DNA of 64,000 nt. Source: Eretmocerus hayati (Eukaryota > Arthropoda > Insecta > Hymenoptera > Aphelinidae). The translations under genes were made by a program, and so were the position numbers. Below the pieces are notes generated by a model, which had not been told where the DNA came from, made no database searches, and saw nothing but the letters and a program-made list of their open reading frames with translations. This document shows, in pieces, positions 11,936 through 22,437 of the stretch (positions within the stretch are counted from its first letter, which is position 1; each line of letters starts with the position of its first letter). Location of the stretch: positions 118,202,305 through 118,266,304 of the forward strand of contig CM056743.1 in assembly GCA_029851415.1 (NCBI GenBank). Reading direction: 5' to 3'.

Positions 11936-13146
11936 GCATCAACCAGGTCTATAAGTGGTTTGGCTATAAATCCAAGATTTGAAACATTGCCTCGGAAATT
12001 TACTTATAGCTTTTGACCATTCTCACCAATCGCAATTTGGCTTACAGCATTCGAGAGAGGGGCCAAGAACCTATCGATTCATCACCTGCAAAGCCTTTGA
12101 AAGCCGTTCTGGTCCTTGCCAGACTCAAAATAACCTTGATTCACGGTGTGGTCCATATCTTCTTTGACCCCTCAAAAATAGTTTCTTAAAATTTTCTTTC
12201 GATTGATATTGTTCTACACGTGAAAAAAATTTAGAGTATTTCTTCTGAGATATGGCCTCTCTGTAACTTTTTTTGTGCGCAACAATGTCGAAAAAAGTAG
12301 CAAATGATTTTTTATGGCGCCGGAATTTTTTGCAGAGCTCTAAATTCATTCTTATCATGTTTGCCTAGTTATTTTACATCGGAAATGTACTTTTTAAGAA
12401 TCATTTGAGTCATCAAAAGTCGTCAAGACCTTGAAAAAGTATTTTCAAAGCACTTTTTTGAGCAGAAAATAGCCTCCCCAGCACACCCACTAGATTTTCA
12501 CGACCTGAAACTATTTCAAAACGATAGCCCTTGGAATTTCCTTCAAGATGACTCATTGTAAAATTCTATTTGATGCACTAGGAGTAGATTTGTAGCCACT
12601 CGAATCAAAACAAGAATGTCGAGAATGAAATCTGTGAGCCCTACGAAGCCATCTTATAACTTCAAGGATTCTTTGGCAGATGCGTATCACATCATTCGAC
12701 TAAATCGACTCTGGCAATAGGTTTTTTGGAAGGAAATTAGCCCAGCTTTCTATTGGAAACGGTATTGAGAGCATAGAATCGGTTCCAAGGGCAGGCAATT
12801 CACGTTTAACGAACGATATTCAATTAACAGTTCTGTCTCTATTCCATGATGGTGGATTTCCTGCTCATAGGACCAACTTATGCTTCGAAAGCTGGGTCAA
12901 ATTCCTCCCAAAAACCTATTGTCAGAGTAGACTTAGTCGAATGATGTGGTACACAGCTGCCAAAGAGTCCTTGAACTTATGAGAAGGCTACGTGGAGCTC
13001 ACATATTTCATTCTTCACATTCTTGTTTTGATTCGAGTGGCTACAAATCCACTCTTAGTGCATCAAATAGAATTCTACAATAGGTCATATTAAAAAAAAA
13101 TTTCAAGGGCTATCGTCTTAAAATAGTTTCAGGTCAGCAAACTCTA

Positions 13147-13715
13147 CACTGTAAAAAAATTTTACGTAAAATTACAAGTCTCAGAGAGGGTAATAGTTGC
13201 ATACCGCGCTGGGACGTGTAAATTTACACGCGGCTTGTAAATTTCATTTACCGGCTGACGGTAAATTTCAGACCTGAAGAAATTGTGTTCAACTGAAGCG
13301 TACGGGCTACTCAGGGGCTTTTTCTAATGAAATTGAGTCTTGGAATAAAGCATCTTAATCCACGATAATTTTGGTAAGGGTAAAAAACCCGTGCGAGTCG
13401 AAAACTCATCGCTCGAGACATAAACACTCGACCGCGGAGGAGCTTTTTAGGTTAGTTGTGCGTGGGCCCAGCAGACGAACTTGGTAAACTTTAGATCCGC
13501 GCATGCTCGGTTGAGCTGAAATTTACAAGCCTGAGCGAGGGAATTTTACAGAAAAATTTACCAGTCCGAGACTGGTATCCAACTATTACCCCCTCTGAGA
13601 CTGGTAAATTTACAAGCGTTTGTAAAGTTACAAGAAATGGGATGAAACTCACCACTCCCAGAGTTGTATCTTTACTAAGCTAGTTGGTGAATTTCATTCA
13701 AGATTTTTTACAGTG
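13147..13715. mobile_element. Tc1/mariner-type MITE, 569 bp, TA duplication
   Basis: Terminal inverted repeats are CACTGTAAAAAAATTTTAC at the left and, on the opposite strand at the right, CACTGTAAAAAATCTTG. The element is flanked by TA at 13145-13146 and 13716-13717. The host inverted-repeat arm resumes immediately on both sides, which fixes the boundaries. The interior has many GTAAATTTAC-type palindromes and no coding frame. A TA duplication with short repeats is typical of Tc1/mariner non-autonomous elements; the superfamily is inferred. Confidence 0.75.
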
Positions 13716-14124
13716 TAGTGGGTGTGTTGGGGAGGCTATCTTTTGTTCAAAAAAGTGTTTTGGAAATTCTTTTTCGAGGTTATGACGACTATGAAACGGG
13801 AAAAAGAACTATGGAGGGATGGAAAAATTGTCGGAGAAAACCTGTCTGAATTGACGCGGAGTTACTCCTCTGACAGTAGGCTATTTGATAGGAAATTGGC
13901 CCAGCTATCGATTGAAAGTGGCATTGAGAGCCTACAGTCGGTCCCATGGCCAATAACTCTACCATTTTGGAAAAGAAACTGAACTGTTGATCGAATATCG
14001 TTCGTTAAACGTGAATCGCCTGCCCACGGGACCAACTCTATACTCACAATACCATTTTCATCATTCTAACCTAAAAATGCCGCATTCAAATGCGGTTTTA
14101 GGGTTCTCATGATGGAAAATCATT

Positions 14125-14235
14125 ATTGCCCTGTGCTCGCAGACCCATTTCGGGCGCGGAGGACTTATTTCCCTCGCTTCGCTCGGGAAATAAACTGTCC
14201 TAGCGCCCGAAATGGGCGAACGCGCCCAGGGCAAT
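14125..14235. repeat. 111-bp near-perfect palindrome
   Basis: ATTGCCCTGTGCTCGCAGAC at the left matches the complement of CGAACGCGCCCAGGGCAAT at the right, with further pairing through CATTTCGGGCGC / GCGCCCGAAATG and TTATTTCCC / GGGAAATAA to a centre near 14179. It would form a stable cruciform or RNA hairpin. It sits in the centre of one of the inverted-repeat copies. Confidence 0.72.
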
Positions 14236-14491
14236 AGTGTACTATTCCAATCGAAAGCTGGGTTCATTTCTTTCCAAAAAACGCATTGCCGAAGTCGATT
14301 TAGTCGAATGAGGTGGTACACAGCTGCTGAAGAGTCCTTGAAGTTGTGAGGTGGCTTCGTGAGGCTGACAGATTTCATCCTTGACATTTTTGTTTTGATT
14401 CGAGTGGCTACAAATCCATCCCTAGTGTATCAAATAGACTTTTACGATAGGTTGAGGTGAAGAAAATTCTGAGCGCTATCGTTTCAGAATA

Positions 14492-15251
14492 CAGTACTTT
14501 CCGCTTAATGTGATCACGGATAATAGAATAATTCGTTTATTGTGATCAGAACTGCTGGTCCCGACCCGCTTGTATATTGACTAATGTAAAATTTATCGGG
14601 TACTGTGCTCAAAACTCCGGTTATTAGGATCACACCAAGTCCACTTCGCGAGTTAGTTGGAATATTTACAAAAGGCGTTCTATTAACGATATATTTACAC
14701 TATCTACATTAGTATTCATCATATAGTGTCTCTCCGTGTCAGTCTTCGTCTGATCGCGACTCTGTTCTAAACATTCGCCAAAATGAGCAAGCGAGCCGAT
14801 CTCAGTGTCAGTGAAAAATTGCAACTGTTCACAGAATATGATATGTTACCAAAAAGCATGAGTCAGTGGGATGCTGCGTTACAGCTTGCAATTCCCTCAT
14901 CTTCGCTCAGTAAGCTGTTGAAGTCGAGAAAAGAAATCGAGAGTGATGCATTGAATAATGTCAATGAAAATCGGGAGAGGAAATGAAGTGGAAAAGAGAA
15001 ATAAATTTTCTTTCCAAATAAGATAGCGCAGATGATTTTTCGTGTTTTGTTGACGATTGTACAGAATGCTAACATTTCACCTTTCGGTAATGAAATAAGT
15101 TAAGAGATGATGGTAATTCCATGTTTCTTAGCTATACTTTTATAAGTAACGTAAATTGATGATGATATATCTTGTCCGGGTATTAGAATCATCCGCTAAT
15201 TAGGATCAAAATTTCTTGTCCCGATGTGATCACATTAAGCGGAAAGTACTG
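14492..15251. mobile_element. Tigger/pogo-like DNA transposon relic, 760 bp
   Basis: Terminal inverted repeats begin CAGTACTTTCCGCTTAATGT at the left and CAGTACTTTCCGCTTAATGT on the opposite strand at the right. The left flank is TA (14490-14491) and the right flank CA (15252-15253). The surrounding repeat joins cleanly across the element, so one copy of a TA duplication probably changed to CA. CAGT-type ends and a TA duplication fit the pogo/Tigger group, and the interior carries a CENP-B-like N-terminal fragment. Much shorter than an autonomous Tigger, hence internally deleted. Confidence 0.75.
14783..14986 (+). pseudogene. N-terminal fragment of Tigger/pogo transposase (CENP-B-type helix-turn-helix)
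   Basis: A 67-codon frame starting MSKRADLSVSEKLQLF and ending after NRERK. The pattern LSVSEKLQLF, QWDAALQLAIPSSSLSKLLK and SRKEIE matches the N-terminal CENP-B/Psq helix-turn-helix that lets Tigger/pogo transposases bind their own ends. Residues about 7-60 cover that domain. The second DNA-binding domain and the DDE catalytic domain are absent, because the frame stops and the right terminus lies only 265 bp further on. It cannot catalyse transposition. The start ATG is well placed after the left terminus, so the fragment may simply be the 5' end of the ancestral gene left by an internal deletion. Confidence 0.7.
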
Positions 15252-15899
15252 CAGTTTCATGTCTCCAAAATCTAGTCGTTTTACTGGTCAGGCTATTCTG
15301 TTTAAAAACGTGCACTTGGAAATACTTTTTTGAGGTTCTGACGACTTTTAATGACTCAAATGATGAGAAATCATTTTCTACTTTTTTTTTGACATTTCAA
15401 CAAACATGAGAAAAATTTCAGAGCCGCAATAGCTCAGAAGATGTACCCCAAATTTTTTTTACGTGTAGATTAGAAAAAAACCAATCGAAAATGAAATTCG
15501 GAAGAAAGTTCTCCGGCACGCCATTCAAGATATGGACTACACCGTTATTTAAGGTTATTTTCAGTTTGGCAAGGACCAGAGCGGTTTTGAAAAGGCTTTG
15601 CAGGAAGTAAATCGATAGGTTTTGTGCCCCTCTTTTGAATGCCGTAAGCGGAACTGCGATTGGTGAGGATGGTCAGATACTATATGCAAATTGTCGAGGC
15701 AATGGTTCAATTCTGTAATTCATGGCAAAACCACTTATATAGACCTGGGTGATGCTAAAAATTTTTTTGTCCGTATAAACTGTCGGAACTATCTTTTCTA
15801 ACACTATGGAACGATATTAAAACCTGTAGAGGGTTGAACAAATGGTGGGAGAAACCCTAGCTAAACTGACCTGGAATTACTCACGTGGGACTGGGTGAG

Positions 15900-16150
15900 A
15901 GTGAAGACAGACAACTCGCCACGACGCGATTCTCACGCCAGCACATCGCACGACTTGGCCCAACACGACTCGCTTTTCATTACGGTGAGCTAAACCATCG
16001 ATGGATTTGATTTATTTTCATATCCCATGACTTGTTCTATCAAATGCACCGATGGTTGGGCTCACCCAAATATATAGCGAGTCATGTCAAGCCATGTCGT
16101 GCGATGTCGCGGCGTGGGAATCGCATCGTACCGGGTTGCCTGTCATTATC
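15900..16150. mobile_element. Small foldback repeat, about 250 bp
   Basis: Inverted arms centre near 16025: CGCCACGACGCGATTCTCAC and GCACATCGCACGACTTG at the left pair, with mismatches, with CATGTCGTGCGATGTCGC and GGCGTGGGAATCGCATCG at the right. There is no coding potential and no duplication is seen. Probably a MITE. Confidence 0.5.
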
Positions 16151-16159
16151 CTTGGGTAT

Positions 16160-17040
16160 ATGAGGGTTCTCTGATCTACCGTAGGTCTGTGGGTTTGTTT
16201 GGCTCGGTGGTTGTGCTTAATGTCATTTTACCTGTGTCTAAGGACTTCGTCTACGATACTTTTCCATCCAATTCTATCCTGCGCCAGTTCATACCACGAA
16301 TCCTTTGCGTATCCTAGCTCCTCCACGTTTTCCGCGACATTCTCTTCCATCTACGACGTGGTCTACATTTTCTGTCGCGTGTGGTGCGGCGCGTGCTCCA
16401 GGTTTCGTGCACGGTTCTTCCTCTACCCATTCTCGCAACGTGTCCCGCTCAACGTCCTTGATTTTATGACTCTAATGATTCTGGGATCTTGGTAGATATC
16501 ATAAATCTCTTTATCGAACGGTCTTCTCTATTCACCTTGGTTCGCGCTCTTCTTCATCCCAAAAACGGATTTGAGGATTCAATTTTCGAACGATGTGAAT
16601 TTTTTCTCTCGCATTTTAGTGAGGGTCTAAGTTTCACACCCGTAGAGCATGACTGGTTGGATGATCGTCTTGTATATAATGATTTCGGTTGCCCGAGATA
16701 CGACTTTTGCCTTGAGAATTTTTCGGATAGTATTAAAGCATTTGGATCCCGCGATAATTCTACCGCAAAGCTCTTCTTGTATGTCATCTCTGTCGTTCAC
16801 GATTGCTCCCAGGTACTTAAAATTCTTGAAGCCCTCGAAGGTATACTCTTCTATCTGTATTTGATTCGTATTTGTCTCCCCTTTGTCACTATCTACCGAC
16901 ATGATTTTGGTCTTGTCCTCGCTCACTACCAGGCCAAGTTTCTTTGCTTCTATGAACCTCCATTTGTGATCAGGTCCTTTGATTTATCTGCGTATCCCAG
17001 TACTCGGATAATGCTGTCTCTCGTTTCTCCACCAATCTGA
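16160..17040 (-). pseudogene. RTE-like LINE reverse transcriptase remnant (C-terminal part)
   Basis: Reading the minus strand, about 16926-16630 is an open stretch with FKYLGAIVNDRDDIQEELC, RIIAGSKCFNTIR and IIQPVMLYGCET. This is the thumb and connection region after the catalytic boxes of RTE/BovB-like LINE reverse transcriptases. The expected tryptophan after CET is replaced by TAG at 16627-16629. Downstream in the same direction, broken frames continue the family's tail (ELAQDRIGWKSIVDE near 16285). Upstream, a frame near 16990 resembles the stretch before YLGA. The catalytic YADD region is not present intact. A dead, 5'-truncated copy. Confidence 0.7.
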
Positions 17041-17154
17041 CAAACACACCCGAGAGCTGTCATTGGCCAACAGTTGCCCCATTTATAGGGCTCGCAACTC
17101 AGAAATCGGTCATTACACTATAATGATTTTGAAATGTCTCTCTCAGTAAGAGGC
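17041..17154. other. Short spacer before the CACGGT-ended element
   Basis: Nothing recognised. It belongs to the DNA into which the next element inserted. Confidence 0.4.
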
Positions 17155-17752
17155 TTTACACGGTGAGTCATTCAGCCGAGAAAGGTCGAGTTGCGTGAAC
17201 ATGGGATTTTCCTCTGGGAAATGTTTTGGGGTCATTACAAAACAAGAATCCAGAAAATTGGTCGAAGGTTTTAAAACGAAGTCGACTTTTTCGAAAAAAA
17301 GTCTATTTACTTCATTACTCACTCTCGTTTCTTGATTTGAAATCGACTATTCAAAATAACCAAAGTACCTATATTCGACGCAAAAAGACCCAACCTTTCA
17401 AAATCCGAGATCCAAATTGAGCCCAGATGAGATCCGAATAATTCGGAATGGTTTATAGAGCAAGGAACCATCTTTTCACCGAAAAGATTTACGTGAAATT
17501 CAAGAATATCTTTTGTCATCGGGGACACGAATTTTATGAATACTGGAGGGTTGTACATATCAATAGTGACGTATTTCACTAATATGTGGTATGCCCGAGA
17601 TCTTCTGATCATTCGAATGGTATTCTGAATGTAAGTAAGGAGCTATATCTGAACAGCTTCCTAACAAAGAAGTGTTGAATTTTTTTCGAACTGGTGTTCT
17701 AATGCGAATAGAACTTTCAATAAGTACAATCTTGTTGACATACCAAGTGACA

Positions 17753-18285
17753 AACATAAGTAGTGTGCCACGTGAGTGCAATGCGTGAGTTTATTTTAAA
17801 TGACCAGGAACTAGTAGGGGCAGTGAATTCGAGTGTAGTACATGAGTAATCTCTGCCGTGCGATTTATTGTTATTAAGTGATACAGGGTCGTTTAAAACT
17901 ATAGGTGAGCCCGGAAAGGGGCTGGAGATCTTGCTCGCCCGGGCCCAATCAATTAAGATTGGGGCCCTGGGGTCATTTTGAGAACCAAATTCGAATGCCG
18001 TATGTGTCGAAGATTGCTCGTCGCATTTACGAATTGCAATCGAGCAAAAAAGCAGCCTGAGACGCGAGACGCTATGCGTACTTGATGGGGGTTATGGTTT
18101 GCGTGTATCTTCCGTTCGTGGCTCCTGAATTTTCTTATTAAATTCTAAATCGTAGATAACGTAATCTCTTCCTCGAGATGAATTTTTTGTTGGCAATTGA
18201 CGCGTCACTAACTATAAGGACCCTAGCTGGCACATGTCACGACATTGGATACAGCTGTTGCGGGTCTCGCGGGCCATACATGTAG
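17753..18285. repeat. Inner inverted-repeat arm, left
   Basis: About 530 bp, from TAGTGTGCCACGTGAGTGCA to around GTCTCGCGGGCCAT. It is the inverted counterpart of 20440-20970, with roughly 93-95 percent match by eye. GGGCTGGAGATCTTGCTCGC and GACGCGTCACTAACTATA are clear anchors. It holds no gene I recognise. Confidence 0.75.
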
Positions 18286-18681
18286 CAGCACAGTGGATCA
18301 CAATGCAGCATATCCAAGCATATCCAGCTTAAATTCCAGGATATTCGGATGCTGTTGGTGTATTCCCTACTGCCACCTAAGAATTGTTGAATGCGGGGTT
18401 TGGTGCGCAGAAAGAGAACAAGAGCACAAGCTCCGAGATAATTTTTTTGTGATCAAGTGTCTTATTGAGTTCAGCATCTCAACAGTTTTAATCAATTGAT
18501 CAGAAAACAGTGAACCTCAAACCTTGATCTGTGATTCAATTTGATTTTGCTGTTATGCATTACATTATGACGTGAAAAACTGAATTCACCTTGCTCACAT
18601 CTATAGCTCCTCTTAGTGTATCAAAAAAGGTAGCCCTCAAGTGATGGTGTAATTCATCATTCTACACATAATTTAAAGAGT
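18286..18681. other. Spacer between inner arm and minisatellite
   Basis: No gene, RNA or repeat recognised. Interior of the Chapaev-like element. Confidence 0.4.
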
Positions 18682-19640
18682 CCTGTAACAGTTATCGGCG
18701 ATCTAGACACTCGTCGATAACTGTCACAGGACCACATCGACACCCGCCGATGACTGTTCCGGGACCAGATCGACACTCGCCGATGCTCGCCGAGCACCGA
18801 TACGGGACCAAATTGACACTCGCCGATGACTGTGACGGGACCAGATTGACACTCGCCGATGACTGCTACGGGACCTAATTGACATTCGCCGAGGACCGGT
18901 ACAAGACCGTTGCGGGACCAAATGGACACTCGCTGATAACTGTTACAGGACCACATCGACACTCGCCGAGGACCGATACAGGTCCAGATCGACGACACTC
19001 GCCGATGACCGTAACAGGACCAGATCGTCACTCGCCGAGCACCGATACAGGTTCAGATCGACGACACTTGCCGATGACCGTAACGGGACCACGTCGACAC
19101 TCACCGAAGATCGATACAGGACCGATACGGGACATTGACACTCGCCGATGGCTATTATACTGGACCACATCGACACTCGCCGGGGACCGGTACAGGACCG
19201 ATACGGAACCAAATGGACACTCGCCGATAACTGTTACGGGACCACATCGACACTGGCCGAGGACCGGTACAGGACCGATACGGGACCAGATCGACACCCG
19301 CCGGTCACCGATACGGGACCAGATCAACACTCGCCGAGGACCGGTACAGGACCGATACGGAACCAAATGAACACTCGCCGATAACTGTTACAGGAAGAAC
19401 CACATCGACACTAGCCAGGGACCGATACAGGACCAGATCGACACTCGCCGATGACCGATACAGGACCAGATCGTCACTCGCCGAGGACCGGTACAGGACC
19501 GATACGGGACCAAATAGACACTCGCTTATAACTGTTACAGGACCACATCGACACTCGCCGAGGACCGATACAGGTCCAGATCGACGACACTCGCCGATGA
19601 CCGTAACAGGACCAGATCGTCACTCGCCGAGCACCGATCG
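18682..19640 (+). repeat. 33-bp minisatellite array, about 29 units
   Basis: Tandem units of about 33 bp with the form GACACTCGCCGAKGACCG followed by RTACAGGACCAGATC. Some units carry a 15-18-bp extension containing GTACAGGACCGATACGGG. Units diverge by substitutions and short indels. The array is open in several frames on both strands because the unit is a multiple of three and has no stop codon, which creates apparent Ser/Arg/Val-rich proteins that I do not accept. No unique spacers, so not a CRISPR array. Confidence 0.88.
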
Positions 19641-20104
19641 ATTATCTGGCAGTTACAAATAAATCTCATTGCGGTCGATATTGTTGTGAGAATATCATAC
19701 TCCTCGAAATGAGCAACCTGCATTTAATTTGAATCGCATTATACTGTTTATCAGTATTAGTTGTTTCAGACTGCTATGTCGAATAGAGTTTGATTACTCG
19801 TTCAAACTCCATGTTTTGAAATAGAAGAATTTTGATTCTGAGCTTCTCACTATGAACTCCGTCTGTGATTATTCAAGTAGAATTCCGTACTTTGCCACTT
19901 CCCAAATACTATAGAATGTGACCCAGGCTGGATGGGTGGATACTCCTCGATTGAAACCCTCCAATACGCACCCGTGGACTGTAATCTCAAAAACATAATC
20001 GATTACGGTCATAGTACTCCAAATGTAACATATTTGGTGAGATCTGTCGATCTAAACCGATTATGATTCATGAACACTGGTAAATATCTTCACCAACACC
20101 GAGA

Positions 20105-20425
20105 AATAAAAGCTCCCGGTCGACATTTTGAGAAAAAAGCATGGACTTATACCATTCTGGCCCCCAGATTTTTTTATTTTTTTAACGCAAAAAACGGTTC
20201 AAGTCCACCTTATTTCGACGTTTTTTAAAGCAAAAGAGTTCAAATCGACAATGTTTTAATATTTCACGATCTGAAAGTCGACTAGTTTCTTTACTTGCCC
20301 CGATCCAGAACGGTATAATTCCACTTCAAAAAAAAATGATAGACTTATACCGTTCCGGTCCGGAAAAAAAATCGAAGAAATTTGGGGATCAGAACGGTAT
20401 AAGTCCATTTTTTATTGCAAAACAC
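20105..20425. repeat. Inverted and direct short repeats, RACTTATACCGTTCYGG family
   Basis: GGACTTATACCATTCTGG (about 20150), AGAACGGTATAATTCCA (20308), GACTTATACCGTTCCGG (20344) and AGAACGGTATAAGTCCA (20394) alternate in orientation, giving a small palindromic repeat between the minisatellite and the right inner arm. No gene. Confidence 0.55.
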
Positions 20426-20439
20426 CTGATATAGAATGT

Positions 20440-20970
20440 AAATGGCCCGCGAGACCCACAACAGCTGTGTCCAATGTCGTGACATGTGCCAGCTAGGGTC
20501 CCTATAGTTAGTGACGCGTTAATTGCCAACAAAAAATGCATCTCGAGGAAGAGATTACGTTATCCAGGATTCAGAATTGAATAAGAAAATTCAGCAGCCA
20601 CGAGCGGAAGATACATGGGAACCATATCCCCCATCAAGTACCCATAGCGTCTCGCGTATCGCGTCTCAGGCTGCTTTTTTGCTCGATTGCAATTCGTAAA
20701 TGCGACGAGCAATCTCCGATACATACGGCATTCAAGTTTGGTTCTCAAAATGACCAGGGCCCCAATCCTAATTGATTGGGCCCGGGCGAGCAAGATCTCC
20801 AGCCCCTTTCCGGGCTTACCTATAGTTTTAAATGACCGTGTATCACTTAATAACAATAAATCGCACGGCAGAGATTACTCATGTACTACACTCGAATTCA
20901 CTGCCCCTACTCGTTCCTGGTCATTTAAAATGAACTCGCACATTGCACCCACGTGGCACACTAGCAGCAA
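20440..20970. repeat. Inner inverted-repeat arm, right
   Basis: Inverted counterpart of 17753-18285, ending CACGTGGCACACTAG. Immediately beyond, about 380 bp (20978-21355) has no partner on the left; the pairing then resumes briefly with TATGTTTGTCACTTGGTAT against 17738-17757. Non-coding. Confidence 0.75.
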
Positions 20971-21569
20971 ACCAGCAGACGCGCAGAAACACGAAATGTC
21001 AACACTGGCGTTACAAGCGTTACAGAAAGCGTTACAAAACCCACATCAATTGTTTCGTTAATCAAATTACATGAAATAATGCAAATATCAGAGTCGGAAA
21101 CAACCATTTCCGACTCAAAATTTCGCGATCTTTCTGATGGTGTGCTTGAAATTTCGCTCCGATCGATATTCGCCGAGATAGCAAAAACATGCTTGTGAAA
21201 ATTCATTCACAATTCCGCAATGAAAAGAGATATCGTAATTTTGACCACGCCAATCGCTTTGCAAGGAATTTTCACGTTAAAAATGTGCTTGCCGCACGGA
21301 TTTCGTAAGATTTCCAACATTTCCCAAACCAAAATCGGAAGCAAAAAAAATCCGCCAACTTATGTTTGTCACTTGGTATTAAAGATCCATCTCACATCAT
21401 CAGTCTCTATGAACAAAAGTCTCGCTCGATTATCATTGTAACAAATATCACAGGGTGCACTTACTAAAGAGATAAACTTTCGCATTTCATATTCTGTAGC
21501 ATTTACCGTTTAATCTCAAGAGAACGGTAAAATATCTTATATCCTTCTACAATTAGTTGAAAAAATGAT

Positions 21570-21959
21570 TCATAAATGTAATCCATTGAATCCGCATACT
21601 GCGCGGGGAAGACGATCTGAATGAGTAGAGTGTGCAGAATGAACTTTATATTTTTTCCAAACTTCGCTGGATTCGTAATGAACTAACTCGGATACTTGTT
21701 CGCTGTACTTTCCAAGACCAGTTCCAGATCTACTACAAAATTCTTCGATAAGATATATAATTGCATGAGCTTTCGGTGTAACAGAAATACCCGAATTCAA
21801 ATAGCAACTGCGAAAATCTTTTATTTGATCAACATATTGAGGATCGAGATTCATGCCAAAACAAGCTCTCACGACTTCTTCAAAACTTTACAAAATCTTG
21901 ACATATTTATCAACAGGAGGCTTATCTCTGCTTTCGATGAGGTTCATGTTATTTAGTAT
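21570..21959 (-). pseudogene. C-terminal remnant of a transposase
   Basis: On the minus strand, about 130 codons read KPPVDKYVKIL, a stop codon, then SFEEVVRACFG and SVTPKAHAIIYLIEEFC. Next come SRSGTGLGKYSEQVSELVHY, VWKKYKV and finally ERL-like RLPRAVCGFNGLHL. The order TPKxHxxxxxxxEFC, GxGLGxYSEQ, ExxH, WxxY and a final AVxxxNxxH is a block I associate with the C-terminal region of transposase-like proteins found in many arthropod genomes. The family assignment is from memory of the motif, not a search. An internal stop and no upstream catalytic part make it a relic. It lies in the right half of the Chapaev-like element. Confidence 0.55.
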
Positions 21960-22423
21960 CAATCTCAGGAGACCCTGAATTTTCCGTGAATTTCATCGGT
22001 GAAAAGAGGGTTTTTTGCACTATAAACCATTCCGAATTATTCGGATCTTATCTGAGATTCGAAAGATTGGGCCTTTTTACGTCGAAAATAGGTACTTTGG
22101 TTTTTCTAAATAGCCGATTTCAAAGCACGAAACGAGAGTGAGTAATGAAGTAAATAGACTATTCTCGGAAAACAGCTGAAAAATGAAAAAATCGACTTCA
22201 TTTCGAAAACCCTTGACCAATTTTTTTGATTCTTGTTGGAAAATGATCTGCTAATGACCCCTATATGAAACATACCCCAGAAGAAAATCCCATGTTCACG
22301 CAACTCGACCTTTTTCGGCTGAATGACTTACCGTGTTTACCCATCGCATCATCAATAAGTCTAACATGTGAGAAATTTGACAGTTCAAGAATAATATCTG
22401 GGGGTGTACCTTTCTATATTGGT

Positions 22424-22437
22424 TTCTTCTGTTTCAG
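22424..22437 (+). promoter_or_regulatory. Splice acceptor of the last leucine-rich-repeat exon
   Basis: A pyrimidine-rich tract, TTTCTTCTGTTTCAG, precedes the point where the reading frame becomes protein-like. The exon starts with AC completing a codon, so the intron is in phase 1. The upstream frame has no protein character, which supports an intron there. Confidence 0.7.

Larger units (their letters stand above)
10440..15880. mobile_element. Nest of related long inverted-repeat elements
   Basis: A roughly 0.8-kb segment starting CAGGTCTATA and AGTGGTTTTGCCATGAATTC occurs at about 10448-11245 and again at 11940-12760 in the plus orientation. Inverted copies follow at about 12870-13144, 13718-13860, 14270-14489 and 15252-15760. 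The palindrome centres are near 12815 and 14180, and the outermost arms centre near 13100. The copies differ by substitutions and indels, which suggests insertion of related elements into each other. No transposase of this family is recognised. Two unrelated elements (13147-13715 and 14492-15251) interrupt the right-hand copies. Confidence 0.6.
17159..22335. mobile_element. Chapaev-like (CMC) DNA transposon, 5.18 kb, TTTA duplication
   Basis: The ends are inverted repeats: CACGGTGAGTCATTCAGCCG at the left and CACGGTAAGTCATTCAGCCG on the opposite strand at the right. Pairing continues through about 17480 against 22000. TTTA flanks both sides (17155-17158 and 22336-22339). CAC-starting ends with a 4-bp duplication fit Chapaev-type elements. 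A transposase C-terminal remnant lies inside the right arm region. Inner inverted arms and a minisatellite fill the middle, and the right side carries about 380 bp (about 20978-21355) missing from the left. No full transposase. It lies in what should be the last intron of the leucine-rich-repeat gene. Confidence 0.68.

Noticed and set aside
11512..11954. 106- and 146-codon frames near 11.5-11.9 kb
   Set aside because: They overlap on opposite strands within a GC-rich palindromic repeat and carry no motif.
16084..17040. 183-codon plus-strand frame (16489-17040)
   Set aside because: It is antisense to the RTE-like reverse transcriptase remnant, which shows the family's conserved order.
18682..19640. 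Long Ser/Arg/Thr-rich proteins on both strands and a possible CRISPR array in the 33-bp repeat region
   Set aside because: The unit length is a multiple of three without stops, so several frames are open at once. Units vary throughout, and there are no constant repeats with unique spacers.
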